From: Mycobacterium sp. PSTR-4-N
Lineage (GTDB): Bacteria; Actinomycetota; Actinomycetes; Mycobacteriales; Mycobacteriaceae
DNA: 40,446 bases
NCBI RefSeq assembly: GCF_022348085.1
Contig: NZ_JAKRFN010000036.1
Location: 1 to 40,446 of the forward strand
Direction: 5' to 3'
The position numbers were made by a program, and so were the translations under genes. Positions 23,759 to 32,261 of the stretch are shown piece after piece. The notes beneath the pieces are model-generated. The model worked only from the letters and a program-made list of their open reading frames with translations, was not told the origin of the DNA and searched no databases. The stretch's first letter is position 1, and each line of letters begins with the position of its first letter.

Positions 23759-24559
23759 ATGAATTCTTCAGGCATCGAGATGAACGGTGTGTCGGTGGTG
23801 TTCGACACGCCTGCGCGCCGGGTCACCGCCGTCACCGACATCAACCAGAGCGTGCCCCACTCGAGCTTCGTCTCCATCGTCGGACCGAGCGGATGCGGTA
23901 AGTCCACGTTGCTCGCGGTGGTGGCCGGCCTGCAGAAGGCGACCACAGGAACGGTCAGCGTTGGCGGACGGCAGGTCACCGGTCCCGACCCCAAGATCGG
24001 CGTGGTGTTCCAGGAGGACTCCACACTGCCGTGGCGCACCGTCGAGGAGAACGTCAGGTTCGCGATGGAGATGATCGGCACGCCCAAGGACGCTCGGCGC
24101 AAGCGAGCGGCCGAGGCGATTGCCCTGGTCGGGCTCAGCGGGTTCGAGAAGTCCTATCCTGCAACATTGTCCGGGGGTATGCGGCAGCGGGTGGCGCTGG
24201 CCCGCACGCTCGCGGTGCAGCCCGAGGTCGTGCTGATGGACGAGCCGTTCGCCGCGCTGGACCAGCAGACCCGGCTGTTCCTCGGCGCTGAAGTACGTCA
24301 GATCTGGGCGCGAACCAAACAGACGATCATGTTCGTCACGCACGACATCGCCGAGGCGATCCTGCTCTCCCAACAGGTCTGGGTGATGTCCTACCGCCCC
24401 GGCACGATTCTCGACGTCGTCGACATCGACCTGCCCGCAGAGCGGGATGCGGGCATGGTGTCGACCCCCCGATTCAACGAACTGCAGAACCGGATCTGGA
24501 CCTCCCTGCAGGCCGAGTCGATGCGCGGGTTCAAGCAACAAGAGGCGGCGGCCACGTGA
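23759..24559 (+). CDS. ABC transporter ATPase (SsuB/TauB-like)
   Basis: A 266-residue nucleotide-binding subunit energising the importer. Walker A is GPSGCGKST (42-50), the Q-loop lies in GVVFQED (81-87), the signature is LSGGMRQR (137-144), Walker B is VVLMDE (157-162), and the H-loop is VTHDIAEA. This is the nitrate/sulfonate/taurine class, usually paired with an NMT1-like binding protein. It starts at ATG 23759, 31 bases after the lipoprotein gene. The stop overlaps the first permease start (GTGA). Confidence 0.95.
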   Translation: MNSSGIEMNGVSVVFDTPARRVTAVTDINQSVPHSSFVSIVGPSGCGKSTLLAVVAGLQKATTGTVSVGGRQVTGPDPKIGVVFQEDSTLPWRTVEENVRFAMEMIGTPKDARRKRAAEAIALVGLSGFEKSYPATLSGGMRQRVALARTLAVQPEVVLMDEPFAALDQQTRLFLGAEVRQIWARTKQTIMFVTHDIAEAILLSQQVWVMSYRPGTILDVVDIDLPAERDAGMVSTPRFNELQNRIWTSLQAESMRGFKQQEAAAT

Positions 24560-25407
24560 CGGCATCGTTCACCGCGACCGACGACCTGCCGACCGACAGC
24601 ATGCCCACCCACGGCACGCCGGCCACCTCGACCTCGGGTCGCCGACGTTTACCGCGATGGGCCCTCAGCTCACTGTCGACGCTCGGTCTCGTCCTCGTGT
24701 TCGTCGTCGGAACTGAGGTCGGTTCACGCGCGGGCTGGTGGAACGATCACGTGTTGCCCGCCCCGTCAGTGATTTTCGGCGCGCTGGCCGAGCTGCTGAC
24801 CGAACAGCAATTCTGGGTCGACGCTCAGCGCACCGGGTTCGAGGTCGCGGTGTCGATCGTGTTCGGGTGTCTGCTGGGTTTCGGCGCCGGACTCCTGTTC
24901 TGGAAGGTGCCGCTGCTCGGCCGGGTCTTCGAGCCCTATCTGGTGTCGTTCTACGCGGTGCCGCTGGTGCTCTTCTACCCGGTGATGATCGTGCTGGTCG
25001 GCATCAATGCGATGTCTGTCGTCATCCTGGCCACGATCATGGCCGCCATCCCCATGGCACTCAACACCGCCGTCGGCCTGAACCAGATGCCGGCGGTGTA
25101 TCTGAAGCTGGCTCGCTCGCTCAAGGCGTCGCCGCGCCAGACGCTGTTCGCCATCGCCGTGCCCGCCGCCGGCCCCTACATCGTCGCCGGGCTCCGGCTG
25201 GCCGTGGTGTACGCGTTGATCGGCACCATCGCGATGGAGTTCACCACCGCGCAGGCCGGGCTGGGTTACCGGATCCGCTACCTGTACGAGATCTTCGACA
25301 ACACCGGGATGTACGCCTACATCGTGATGGTCCTGCTGCTGTCGTGTCTCCTGACGATCCTGCTCGCCGCTGCCGAGCGGCTGCTGCTGCGCGGGAGGAA
25401 CGCATGA
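24556..25407 (+). CDS. ABC transporter permease 1
   Basis: A 283-residue integral membrane subunit with about six helices and a BPD_transp_1 EAA-type loop (KLARSLKASPRQTLFAIAVPAAGPYIVAGL has the family's coupling-helix pattern). A hydrophilic N-terminus of about 35 residues precedes the first helix. GTG 24556 overlaps the ATPase stop and its own stop overlaps permease 2 (ATGA). Two different permease genes, rather than a homodimer, mark this transporter. Confidence 0.92.
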   Translation: MTASFTATDDLPTDSMPTHGTPATSTSGRRRLPRWALSSLSTLGLVLVFVVGTEVGSRAGWWNDHVLPAPSVIFGALAELLTEQQFWVDAQRTGFEVAVSIVFGCLLGFGAGLLFWKVPLLGRVFEPYLVSFYAVPLVLFYPVMIVLVGINAMSVVILATIMAAIPMALNTAVGLNQMPAVYLKLARSLKASPRQTLFAIAVPAAGPYIVAGLRLAVVYALIGTIAMEFTTAQAGLGYRIRYLYEIFDNTGMYAYIVMVLLLSCLLTILLAAAERLLLRGRNA

Positions 25408-26198
25408 CGGCCACCCTGCCCGCTCGCGAAGCTGACGCGGAAGTGCCCGCCACCCCAGGGTTCTCGCTTCGCGCGCTGCTGACCAATCAGTTCGTCGGGG
25501 CCAGCCTGGTCGCGGTGTTCATCGCGGTCGCGTGGCAGGTCATGTCGGGGTTGACGTTCGTGATCCCGTCCCCGCTGCACACGCTGCGCGTCGCTGCCGC
25601 GAACCTCTCCGATCCGGCGTACCTGTTCGATCTGCAGGTCACCGCGCAGTCGGTGGCGCTGGCCTTCGTGATCGGCACGGCGATCGGCGGCGGAACGGGC
25701 CTGCTGCTGGGGCTGTCGGCGCGGTTGCGGACCGCGTTCGAACCGCTGTTGATCATGCTCAACGGCATTCCCAAGATCGTGCTGTATCCGGTGCTGTTGC
25801 CGATCTTCAGCCTGTCGGGTTCCAAGGTCGTGATGGGGGTGTTGTTCGCGCTGTTCCCGGTGCTCATCAACGTGTCCACCGGGGTGCAGGAGATCCCCCG
25901 GGTGTACTGGAAGCTGGCGCGCTCGGTGCAGGCCAATCCCTGGCAGATGCTGGTGCACATCATCTTTCCGGCGATCCGCCGCCCCCTGCTGACCGGTATC
26001 CGGCTCGCGGTCAGTCTTGCTGTCGTCGGCGTCGTGCTCTCGGAGTTCTTCGCGACGAAGCGGGGACTGGGTCGGGTGGTGCTCCAGGCGTACAGCCATG
26101 GCGACTATCCGTCGATGGTCGCCACCATCATGCTGCTGATCACCATCTCGTTCGTGATCTCGATTGCGCTGTGGCAGTGGGAGAAGCGAATCCATTGA
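25404..26198 (+). CDS. ABC transporter permease 2
   Basis: A 264-residue paralogue of permease 1, with the same helix layout and coupling motif (YWKLARSVQANPWQMLVHIIFPAIRRPLLTGIRL). Together they should form a heterodimeric channel for the NMT1-like binding protein. ATG 25404 has GGGAGGAA upstream. The stop overlaps the TTG start of the molybdenum hydroxylase large subunit, which ties import directly to ring oxidation. Confidence 0.92.
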   Translation: MTATLPAREADAEVPATPGFSLRALLTNQFVGASLVAVFIAVAWQVMSGLTFVIPSPLHTLRVAAANLSDPAYLFDLQVTAQSVALAFVIGTAIGGGTGLLLGLSARLRTAFEPLLIMLNGIPKIVLYPVLLPIFSLSGSKVVMGVLFALFPVLINVSTGVQEIPRVYWKLARSVQANPWQMLVHIIFPAIRRPLLTGIRLAVSLAVVGVVLSEFFATKRGLGRVVLQAYSHGDYPSMVATIMLLITISFVISIALWQWEKRIH

Positions 26199-28519
26199 GT
26201 TCTGCACGGTCTGAGCCGGGGTACATCGGCGACTCGGTGCGCCGTCGCGAAGACGACCGCATGCTCGGCGGTAAGGGACGTTTCCTCGCCGATCGTGCCG
26301 CGGGTGCCCAGCACGTGGTCTTCGTCCGATCGAACCAGGCCCATGCGAGGATCACCGGCGTCGATGTCGCCGCCGCGGCCGCGATGCCCGGTGTGCACGG
26401 CGTGTTCCTCGCTGCCGATCTCGGTCTGGCGGGCGCCGCGATCCCGGCACTGACCACACCCGACCCCGACTTCACCGCGGCGACATCGCTGCGACTCGCC
26501 GAACAGCGCCTGGCGATCCTGGCCGACCAGCGGGTTCACTATGTCGGTCAGCCCATCGCGGTCGTCGTCGCCGACGACCGTTACCAGGCCGAGGATGCCG
26601 CCGAGTGTGTCGAGGTGGGCTACGACCCGCTGCCCGTTGTCGTCGATGCCGAAAGCGCATTGCAGGCAACGAGTCCTGTGCTGTTCGAGCACCTCTGCGG
26701 TAACGAGGCGGCTCGCCTGGAGTACTCGTTCGGCGATCCGGAGCACGCGTTCGCGACCGCGCATCGCGTCGTCGAGGGCGAGTACCGGATGGAGCGGCAC
26801 GGGGCGGTGCCGCTCGAGTGCCGGGGCGTGCTGGCGTATGTCGACCCACAGCGGCGCCGTGTCGAGGTGGCCACCTCCACGCAGGTGCCGCACATGGTGC
26901 GCAACGCGATCTGCGCGGTCACCGGTTGGGATCGCACGCAGGTGGTCGTGTCGGTGCCCGATGTCGGCGGCGGCTTCGGCACCAAGGCCAACGTGTACGG
27001 CGAGGAGATCGTGATGGCCGTCCTCGCCGAGCGGACCGGTCGGCGGGTGATCTGGGTCGAGGACCGCGCGGAGCACCTGGTCGCCAGTGCCCAGGCCCGC
27101 GACCAGGTTCACCGGACGCGCCTGGCCGTGGACGCCGAGGGCCGAATCCTCGCGTGGGAGGCCGACTTCGTCGTCGACATCGGTGCCGGAAGTCTCTGGG
27201 TGGCCGGCATCGTCGCCAATACGGCCGTCCACCTGCTGGGGCCCTACCGAATCCCAGCGGCCCACATCAGCGGGATGGCGGCGCTGACGAACAAGACGCT
27301 CGTCGCGCAGTACCGCGGCGCGGGGCGGCCCGAGGCGACCTTCTCCCTCGAGCGCAGTCTCGACGCGGCCGCCGCCGCCCTGGGCCTCTCCATCGCCGAG
27401 ATCCGCCGGCGCAACCTGCTGACCGCCGCCGACATGCCCTACCCCCGGCCGATCCCGTACCGCGACGGCGTACCGATCGCCTACGACGGCGGGGATTACG
27501 CGGCCTGCCTGGAATCGGTGCTCGACGCGCTGCCGCAGGCCGAGATGAGCGTGTGCGCCGCGGCTCATCCCGACCACCGCATCGGGTTCGGGTTGTCCTG
27601 CTATCTGGAGGCCACCGGGCGGGGCCCGCACGAGACGGCTCGAGTCCGGTTGCTGCCCAGCGGCGACTTCGAAGTGACCGCGGGCGCGGCATCGGCCGGC
27701 CAAGGCCACGAGACGGTGTTCGCTCAGGTGGCCGCGGACGCTCTGGAGGTGCCGCTGTCGCAGGTGAGATACGTGGGCTGCGACACCGAACGCCTCCACG
27801 ACGGTGTGGGCACCTTCGCCAGCCGGTCGGCCGTCCTGGCCGGATCGGCGGTACACCAGGCCTGCCGCGAGCTGATTGAGACGTCGCAGCGACGCGCGGC
27901 CGACGTCCTCGGTGTGCCGCGTGCGGAGTACGCGCGAGGCCGATTCGTCGCCGGCACCGACGTGGTGGGTTGGGATGAACTCGCCGGCGCGGCAGCGATC
28001 GGGGGCGCTGCCGAGGGGGCCGTTCCGCTCGACGTCACCACGGTGTACCGGGTGCCCACGGTCACGTGGACCATGGGTGTGCATGCGGTGATCGTCGGTG
28101 TCCACCGGCGTACCGGAATCGTGAAGGTGTTGCGCTACGCCGTGTCCCACGAAGGCGGCCGCGAGATCAACCCCCGGATCGTCGAGGGTCAGATCCTGGG
28201 GGGAGTCGCGCAGGGCATCGGCGGGACGCTGTTCGAGTCCTGGCGGTACGCACCGTCGGGTGAGCCGACGTCGACCACGTTCGCCGCCTACCATCTGCCG
28301 TTGACGACGGATGTACCTCCGGTTCAGGTCAGGCACCTGCACGTGGAGACACCGAGCAACCCTCTCGGCGTCCGCGGGGCGGGGGAGAGCGGCACGATCG
28401 CGGTGTACGCGGCGGTCGCCGCGGCCGTCGATGCCGCGGTGGGCGGCGAGCACCGGGTCACGACGACGCCGATCAGCAGCGCCGACCTGTGCCGCGCGCT
28501 TGCGGGAGCGGCGTCGTGA
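26195..28519 (+). CDS. Molybdenum hydroxylase large subunit (CoxL/XdhB-like, form II)
   Basis: A 774-residue molybdopterin-binding subunit of the xanthine dehydrogenase/CO dehydrogenase family. Landmarks are SVRRREDDRMLGGKGRF at the N-terminus, VPDVGGGFGTK (Moco contact), QYRGAGR (372-378), the Q-loop SAGQGHETVF, and VRGAGESG with the catalytic Glu731. The active-site loop is the QYRGAGR type, not the AYRCSFR loop of true CO dehydrogenase, so CO oxidation is not expected; hydroxylation of an N-heterocycle or aldehyde fits. The start is an unusual TTG overlapping the permease stop (TTGA). The GTG stop-overlap of the medium-subunit gene follows. Confidence 0.93.
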   Translation: MSSARSEPGYIGDSVRRREDDRMLGGKGRFLADRAAGAQHVVFVRSNQAHARITGVDVAAAAAMPGVHGVFLAADLGLAGAAIPALTTPDPDFTAATSLRLAEQRLAILADQRVHYVGQPIAVVVADDRYQAEDAAECVEVGYDPLPVVVDAESALQATSPVLFEHLCGNEAARLEYSFGDPEHAFATAHRVVEGEYRMERHGAVPLECRGVLAYVDPQRRRVEVATSTQVPHMVRNAICAVTGWDRTQVVVSVPDVGGGFGTKANVYGEEIVMAVLAERTGRRVIWVEDRAEHLVASAQARDQVHRTRLAVDAEGRILAWEADFVVDIGAGSLWVAGIVANTAVHLLGPYRIPAAHISGMAALTNKTLVAQYRGAGRPEATFSLERSLDAAAAALGLSIAEIRRRNLLTAADMPYPRPIPYRDGVPIAYDGGDYAACLESVLDALPQAEMSVCAAAHPDHRIGFGLSCYLEATGRGPHETARVRLLPSGDFEVTAGAASAGQGHETVFAQVAADALEVPLSQVRYVGCDTERLHDGVGTFASRSAVLAGSAVHQACRELIETSQRRAADVLGVPRAEYARGRFVAGTDVVGWDELAGAAAIGGAAEGAVPLDVTTVYRVPTVTWTMGVHAVIVGVHRRTGIVKVLRYAVSHEGGREINPRIVEGQILGGVAQGIGGTLFESWRYAPSGEPTSTTFAAYHLPLTTDVPPVQVRHLHVETPSNPLGVRGAGESGTIAVYAAVAAAVDAAVGGEHRVTTTPISSADLCRALAGAAS

Positions 28520-29391
28520 AGCCGGCCGAATTCGTCTATCACCGGCCCGATTCGGTGTCCGAGGCGTTGGAGTTGATGGCCGCCGATCCCGAGGCGAAGC
28601 TGCTCGCGGGGGGCCAGTCACTGCTGACGTTGATGAACCTGCGCTTGGCTCGTCCGTCGGCCGTGATCGACATCGGCCGGCTCACGGAGCTGAGTCGGGT
28701 GTTCGACGACACCGACGACCTCGTCCTGGGTGCGTTGGTCACCCACCGAACCGTGGAGACGGACCCGTTGATCAAGGCGCGAACTCCGCTGCTGGCCGAT
28801 GCCGCGCGCTACATCGGGCACATCGGCATCCGCAATCGTGGCACCGTGGGGGGTTCGGTGGCCCACGCCGATCCCGCCGCCGAGATGCCCTTGGCCACCG
28901 TGGTTCTCGGCGCCACCTTCCACGTGGACTCCGTGCGGGGACGCCGCCGGGTGCCCGCCGAGAACATGTTCGTGTCGTTCTACACGAGCGCGTTGGAACC
29001 CGACGAGATGATCACCTGGGTCTCGATCCCGGCCGATCGGCCCACTCAGGGTTGGGGATTCGTCGAATACGCGCGTCAGCACGGCGACTACGGTCTGGCC
29101 GGCGCCGGATGCGTGATGAGTCTGGGAGCGGACGGCCGCATCGACTCGCTTCGGGCGGGCGTGCTCAGTGTCGCCGACCGGCCGGTGCTGTTCACCGCAC
29201 CCGAGGCCGTCGGCCACCGGCCGACCGACGCGGTGTACCACCAGCTGGCGCAGCAGTGGGCGGCCGACACGGAATTCGTCTCCGACGACGCCGACTATGC
29301 GCGCCGGCTGTGCACGGCTGCGCTCACCGAGGCGATGGGCACGGCAGGGCGACGGGCGGCGGAGAAGGTGCAGGCTCATGGCGGAGAATGA
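28516..29391 (+). CDS. Molybdenum hydroxylase FAD subunit (CoxM-like)
   Basis: A 291-residue subunit carrying FAD, which receives electrons from the 2Fe-2S subunit. FAD motifs are AGGQSL (31-36) and TVGGSVAHADPAAEMP (110-125). The C-terminal CO_deh_flav_C domain follows. GTG 28516 overlaps the large-subunit stop, and its 3' end overlaps the small-subunit gene by 14 bp. The order large-medium-small differs from the medium-small-large order of classical cox operons. Confidence 0.93.
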   Translation: MKPAEFVYHRPDSVSEALELMAADPEAKLLAGGQSLLTLMNLRLARPSAVIDIGRLTELSRVFDDTDDLVLGALVTHRTVETDPLIKARTPLLADAARYIGHIGIRNRGTVGGSVAHADPAAEMPLATVVLGATFHVDSVRGRRRVPAENMFVSFYTSALEPDEMITWVSIPADRPTQGWGFVEYARQHGDYGLAGAGCVMSLGADGRIDSLRAGVLSVADRPVLFTAPEAVGHRPTDAVYHQLAQQWAADTEFVSDDADYARRLCTAALTEAMGTAGRRAAEKVQAHGGE

Positions 29392-29893
29392 CGCGACGTC
29401 GCCGGTCACGATCTCGCTGACGGTCAACGGCAGGCTGGTGCGGCGTGCGGTGCCCTCGCGGCTCACCTTGGCAGACTTCCTGCGTGACGAATTGTCCTTG
29501 ACAGGAACACATCTGGGTTGTGAGCACGGTGTCTGCGGTGCGTGCTCGGTGTTCATCGACGGTCGCTCGGCCCGCGCCTGCCTGACGTTGGCGGTGCAGG
29601 TGGACGGCCAACGGGTCGACACGGTCGAAGGGCTCGACCAGTTCGAGGAAGCCGCGCGGCTACGTGAGGCGTTCTGCGCCCGCGGCGGTCTGCAGTGCGG
29701 GTTCTGCACCCCCGGCTTCCTGGTGAGCGCGGTGGAACTGCTGCGGGATCCCGATGCGGAGAAGCCGCTGACAGCCGATGCGGTCCGTGAGGCGTTGTCG
29801 GGCAACATCTGTCGATGCACCGGATACCAGGGCATCGTGTCGGCCGTGCTGGATGCCGCCGAGTCGGCGGATTGTCCTGACCGTGCAGACTGA
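29378..29893 (+). CDS. Molybdenum hydroxylase 2Fe-2S subunit (CoxS-like)
   Basis: A 171-residue electron-transfer subunit with both clusters complete. Plant-ferredoxin-type cysteines are Cys48, 53, 56 and 68 (CEHGVCGAC...C), and the second cluster has Cys107, 110, 145 and 147 (CGFC...CRC). No signal peptide is present, so the enzyme is cytosolic, perhaps held at the membrane by the CoxG-like protein. It starts at ATG 29378 inside the FAD-subunit gene, and its stop overlaps the FUSC gene start by 11 bp. Confidence 0.95.
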   Translation: MAENDATSPVTISLTVNGRLVRRAVPSRLTLADFLRDELSLTGTHLGCEHGVCGACSVFIDGRSARACLTLAVQVDGQRVDTVEGLDQFEEAARLREAFCARGGLQCGFCTPGFLVSAVELLRDPDAEKPLTADAVREALSGNICRCTGYQGIVSAVLDAAESADCPDRAD

Positions 29894-30998
29894 CAACGAC
29901 GCTCCCACGCCGGCGCGGGCCCGCCGGTCCTACGTCGCCGAGATGTTCCAGCCGGTCGGGTCCAGCCGATGGGGGATGGCTGTGTGTCTGGCCGCCGCGC
30001 TCGGCGCGGTCCTCGCAGTGACCGCCGCGACAGGACACCCGGAACGCGGTTCGGCCGTCGCGCTCGGCGTGGTGTTGACCGCCGTTCCCTTTCTGCCGGT
30101 GAGCTGGCGAGAAGCATTGCAAATATTGGTGATCCGCGCTTCCGCGATGACCGTCGGGGCGGTGTTCGCGGTCGCCACCGTGGGCCACTCGGCCGCTTAC
30201 GGACTCGCCGTCGTGATGTGCGCGACCGGCGGTGCGCTCCTGGCGCGGGTCGGCCCGACCGCAGGGCTGGCGGTCGTGCTCATCGCCGCGGACAGACCCC
30301 ACGCCGGGGGCGTCACCGTCGACGCTGTGCTGCCGTATCTGACGGGGGCGGCGGTCGTGGCCGCGGCCTGGGCGGCATGGTTCGTGTGCACCGAACTCGT
30401 GAGGATCGTTCGCGGGCGCGATCGGATGCTTCCAACAGGTGCGGCGCGGGTGACGTGGCGGGAGCGGTTGCCCCATGCGGTCCGGGTCGCCGTCGCCGTG
30501 CTGATCGCCGTGTCGCTCGCCGGCCTGCTACCTGACGAGCTGGTGGGTGGACACTGGCTGGTCACCAGTGTCCTTCTCACGGTTCAGCCGGCTGCTGCCG
30601 ACACCGGAATGCGGTTGGCGCAACGGCTCTCGGGGAACACCGCGGGCGCTCTCATCGCGGCTGTCGTGCTGGGGTCGCACCCGTCGCTGTCGGTGATCGC
30701 AGTGGTCGCGGTGGTGCTCTTCACTCTGGCCATGGCGTTGCGGCCGGTCAACTACACGTGGTGGGCGGTGACCGGTCCGCCGGTGCTGCTGATGGTCAGC
30801 GAATATCCGCGGCTGTTCCCGTGGTACGAGGGTGGCGTCCGGCTGGCGATGAACGTCGTCGGGGCATTGATCGTGATCATCGTGGTCTTCGGTCTTCCTG
30901 CGTTGCGACGCAACGGTTCTCGGATGACAGCTCCGGATTTTCCCGGACCTCCGAAGTCGGATACTGTATACGAAAGGCGATCGAGGAGGATGCGGTGA
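29883..30998 (+). CDS. FUSC-family integral membrane protein
   Basis: A 371-residue protein with about nine to ten hydrophobic helices in two halves. The second half has the FUSC_2 pattern LPHAVRVAVAVLIAVSLAGLL... HWLVTSVLLTVQPAAADTGMRLAQRLSGNTAGALIAAVV. FUSC proteins include aromatic-acid efflux pumps (AaeB-like), so export of a pathway intermediate or of excess substrate is possible. GTG 29883 lies inside the CoxS-like gene end. Its last 14 codons contain the fourth palindromic operator, so the sequence there serves both coding and control. Its stop overlaps the enamidase-like gene start (GTGA). Confidence 0.82.
   Translation: MQTDNDAPTPARARRSYVAEMFQPVGSSRWGMAVCLAAALGAVLAVTAATGHPERGSAVALGVVLTAVPFLPVSWREALQILVIRASAMTVGAVFAVATVGHSAAYGLAVVMCATGGALLARVGPTAGLAVVLIAADRPHAGGVTVDAVLPYLTGAAVVAAAWAAWFVCTELVRIVRGRDRMLPTGAARVTWRERLPHAVRVAVAVLIAVSLAGLLPDELVGGHWLVTSVLLTVQPAAADTGMRLAQRLSGNTAGALIAAVVLGSHPSLSVIAVVAVVLFTLAMALRPVNYTWWAVTGPPVLLMVSEYPRLFPWYEGGVRLAMNVVGALIVIIVVFGLPALRRNGSRMTAPDFPGPPKSDTVYERRSRRMR
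30957..30973. promoter_or_regulatory. GntR operator copy 4 (inside FUSC gene, before enamidase-like gene)
   Basis: TCGGATA-CTG-TATACGA has 6 of 7 arm positions symmetric and fits the four-site consensus. It contains TACTGT, a possible -10, and ends 21 bases before the GTG at 30995. It implies an internal, regulated promoter for the enamidase-like gene and downstream genes. Confidence 0.65.
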
Positions 30999-32230
30999 CG
31001 ACATTGCTCGTGGAGGACATCGGCCTCTTGGTTCATGGTGAGCGCACCGTCACGCCGATACGTGACACCACCCTGCTCATCGAGGACGGCATCATCGCGG
31101 GTATCGGGGTCAGTGCGGTTGCGCCCGATCAGGTGCTCAGTGCCGGCGGTCTGACGGTGATGCCCGGCCTGGTCGACGGACACGTTCACCCGACGTTCGG
31201 GGAGTGGACCCCCGCGCAGGACGCCGTCGGCTGGATCCACAACTATCTGCACGGCGGCACGACATCGATGGTGTCCGCGGGTGAGCTCCACATCCCAGGG
31301 CTCGCGTTCGACGCGCTGACCCCGGAACTCGTGCTGAGCATCGCGATCACCTCCAAGCACACCACGGGCCGCATGCGTCCATCGGGCGTCAAGGTCAACG
31401 CAGGCACGGTGCTGCTCGTGCCCGGCATGACGGAGGAACATTTCGACCGAGCTGCCCGCGAAGGCATCGACCAACTGAAGTTCATCTTCTACGACTGGAA
31501 TCGTCTGGGCGACGGCGAAGCTCAGCGGTACGTGCAATGGGCGCACGAGCGGGGGATGACCGTCAAACTGCACTCGGGCGGCGTCTCCCGGTCGGGTTCG
31601 AGCCGGGTGGCAGGGGCCGACGTGGTGATGGCGGTCGGACCCGACGTGGTCGGCCACATCTCGGGCGGGCCGATCCCACCTCCGGACGCCGACATCACCG
31701 CGATCATCGGCGGCCTTCCCGACACGCACGTGGAAGTGTGCAGTTCCAACAACTATCGCGCCACCACGGTGGTCACCGGTGAGCTCACCCGGCTCGGCCG
31801 GCTGGACCGTCTCACACTCGGCACCGACACGCCGGGTGGGACGGGTGTGATCCCGCGCGGCATGCTGCGCAACATCGGCTATCTCGCCTCGGTGTGTGGT
31901 GTCGACCCGCTCTCGGCCGTCGCAGCCGCCACCGGCCAGACCGCGCGCGCACACGGATTGGACACCGGCGTCATCGCCGAGGGAATGCCTGCCGACCTCG
32001 TCGTGCTGGGACCGATCACCGGTTCGACGGCCACCGATGCGCTCGAGTCGTTCGCGCTCGGCGACCTGCCCGGCATCGCCACCGTCCTCGTCGACGGCAT
32101 CCCGCTGATCTCGACCCGCAGTGAGCAGACACCGCCGCCAAGTCGCTCGGTGACATGGCACGGTGCGGCGGCGCCGCGCGCGCCTCTCAGGCCGGCCCCC
32201 GTCGGGGCGCACGCGTCCGGCTGCTGCTGA
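30995..32230 (+). CDS. Enamidase-like metal-dependent amidohydrolase
   Basis: A 411-residue amidohydrolase-superfamily enzyme. It resembles, from memory, enamidase of Eubacterium barkeri nicotinate fermentation, which opens tetrahydro-6-oxonicotinate to 2-formylglutarate and ammonia. Shared segments are GLVDGHVH, YLHGGTTSMVSAGELHIPG, SGVKVNAG, KLHSGG, GHISGGP, TPGGTGVIPRGMLRN and HGLDTGVIAEGMPADLVVL. Candidate metal ligands are His63, His65, His193, His221 and Asp278. Lys162 (DQLKFIF) may be a carboxylated bridging Lys where E. barkeri enamidase appears to use Glu. GTG 30995 overlaps the FUSC stop and has GAGGAGGA upstream. The last 35 residues are Pro/Ala-rich. Confidence 0.88.
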   Translation: MTTLLVEDIGLLVHGERTVTPIRDTTLLIEDGIIAGIGVSAVAPDQVLSAGGLTVMPGLVDGHVHPTFGEWTPAQDAVGWIHNYLHGGTTSMVSAGELHIPGLAFDALTPELVLSIAITSKHTTGRMRPSGVKVNAGTVLLVPGMTEEHFDRAAREGIDQLKFIFYDWNRLGDGEAQRYVQWAHERGMTVKLHSGGVSRSGSSRVAGADVVMAVGPDVVGHISGGPIPPPDADITAIIGGLPDTHVEVCSSNNYRATTVVTGELTRLGRLDRLTLGTDTPGGTGVIPRGMLRNIGYLASVCGVDPLSAVAAATGQTARAHGLDTGVIAEGMPADLVVLGPITGSTATDALESFALGDLPGIATVLVDGIPLISTRSEQTPPPSRSVTWHGAAAPRAPLRPAPVGAHASGCC

Positions 32231-32261
32231 CATCACCCCAGACGAACCCCGAGGAGACATC

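Noticed and set aside
22732..26198. Thiamine-precursor (HMP) or taurine importer as a firm call
   Set aside because: The binding protein belongs to the NMT1/SsuA class, but neighbours are catabolic and no thiamine or sulfonate genes or TPP riboswitch are present.
26105..28621. 838-codon open frame on the minus strand opposite the Mo hydroxylase large subunit
   Set aside because: Antisense shadow; His/Arg/Asp-rich composition typical of such frames.
26195..29893. Carbon monoxide dehydrogenase
   Set aside because: The large subunit has QYRGAGR instead of the AYRCSFR loop needed for the Cu-S-Mo centre, so CO oxidation is not supported.
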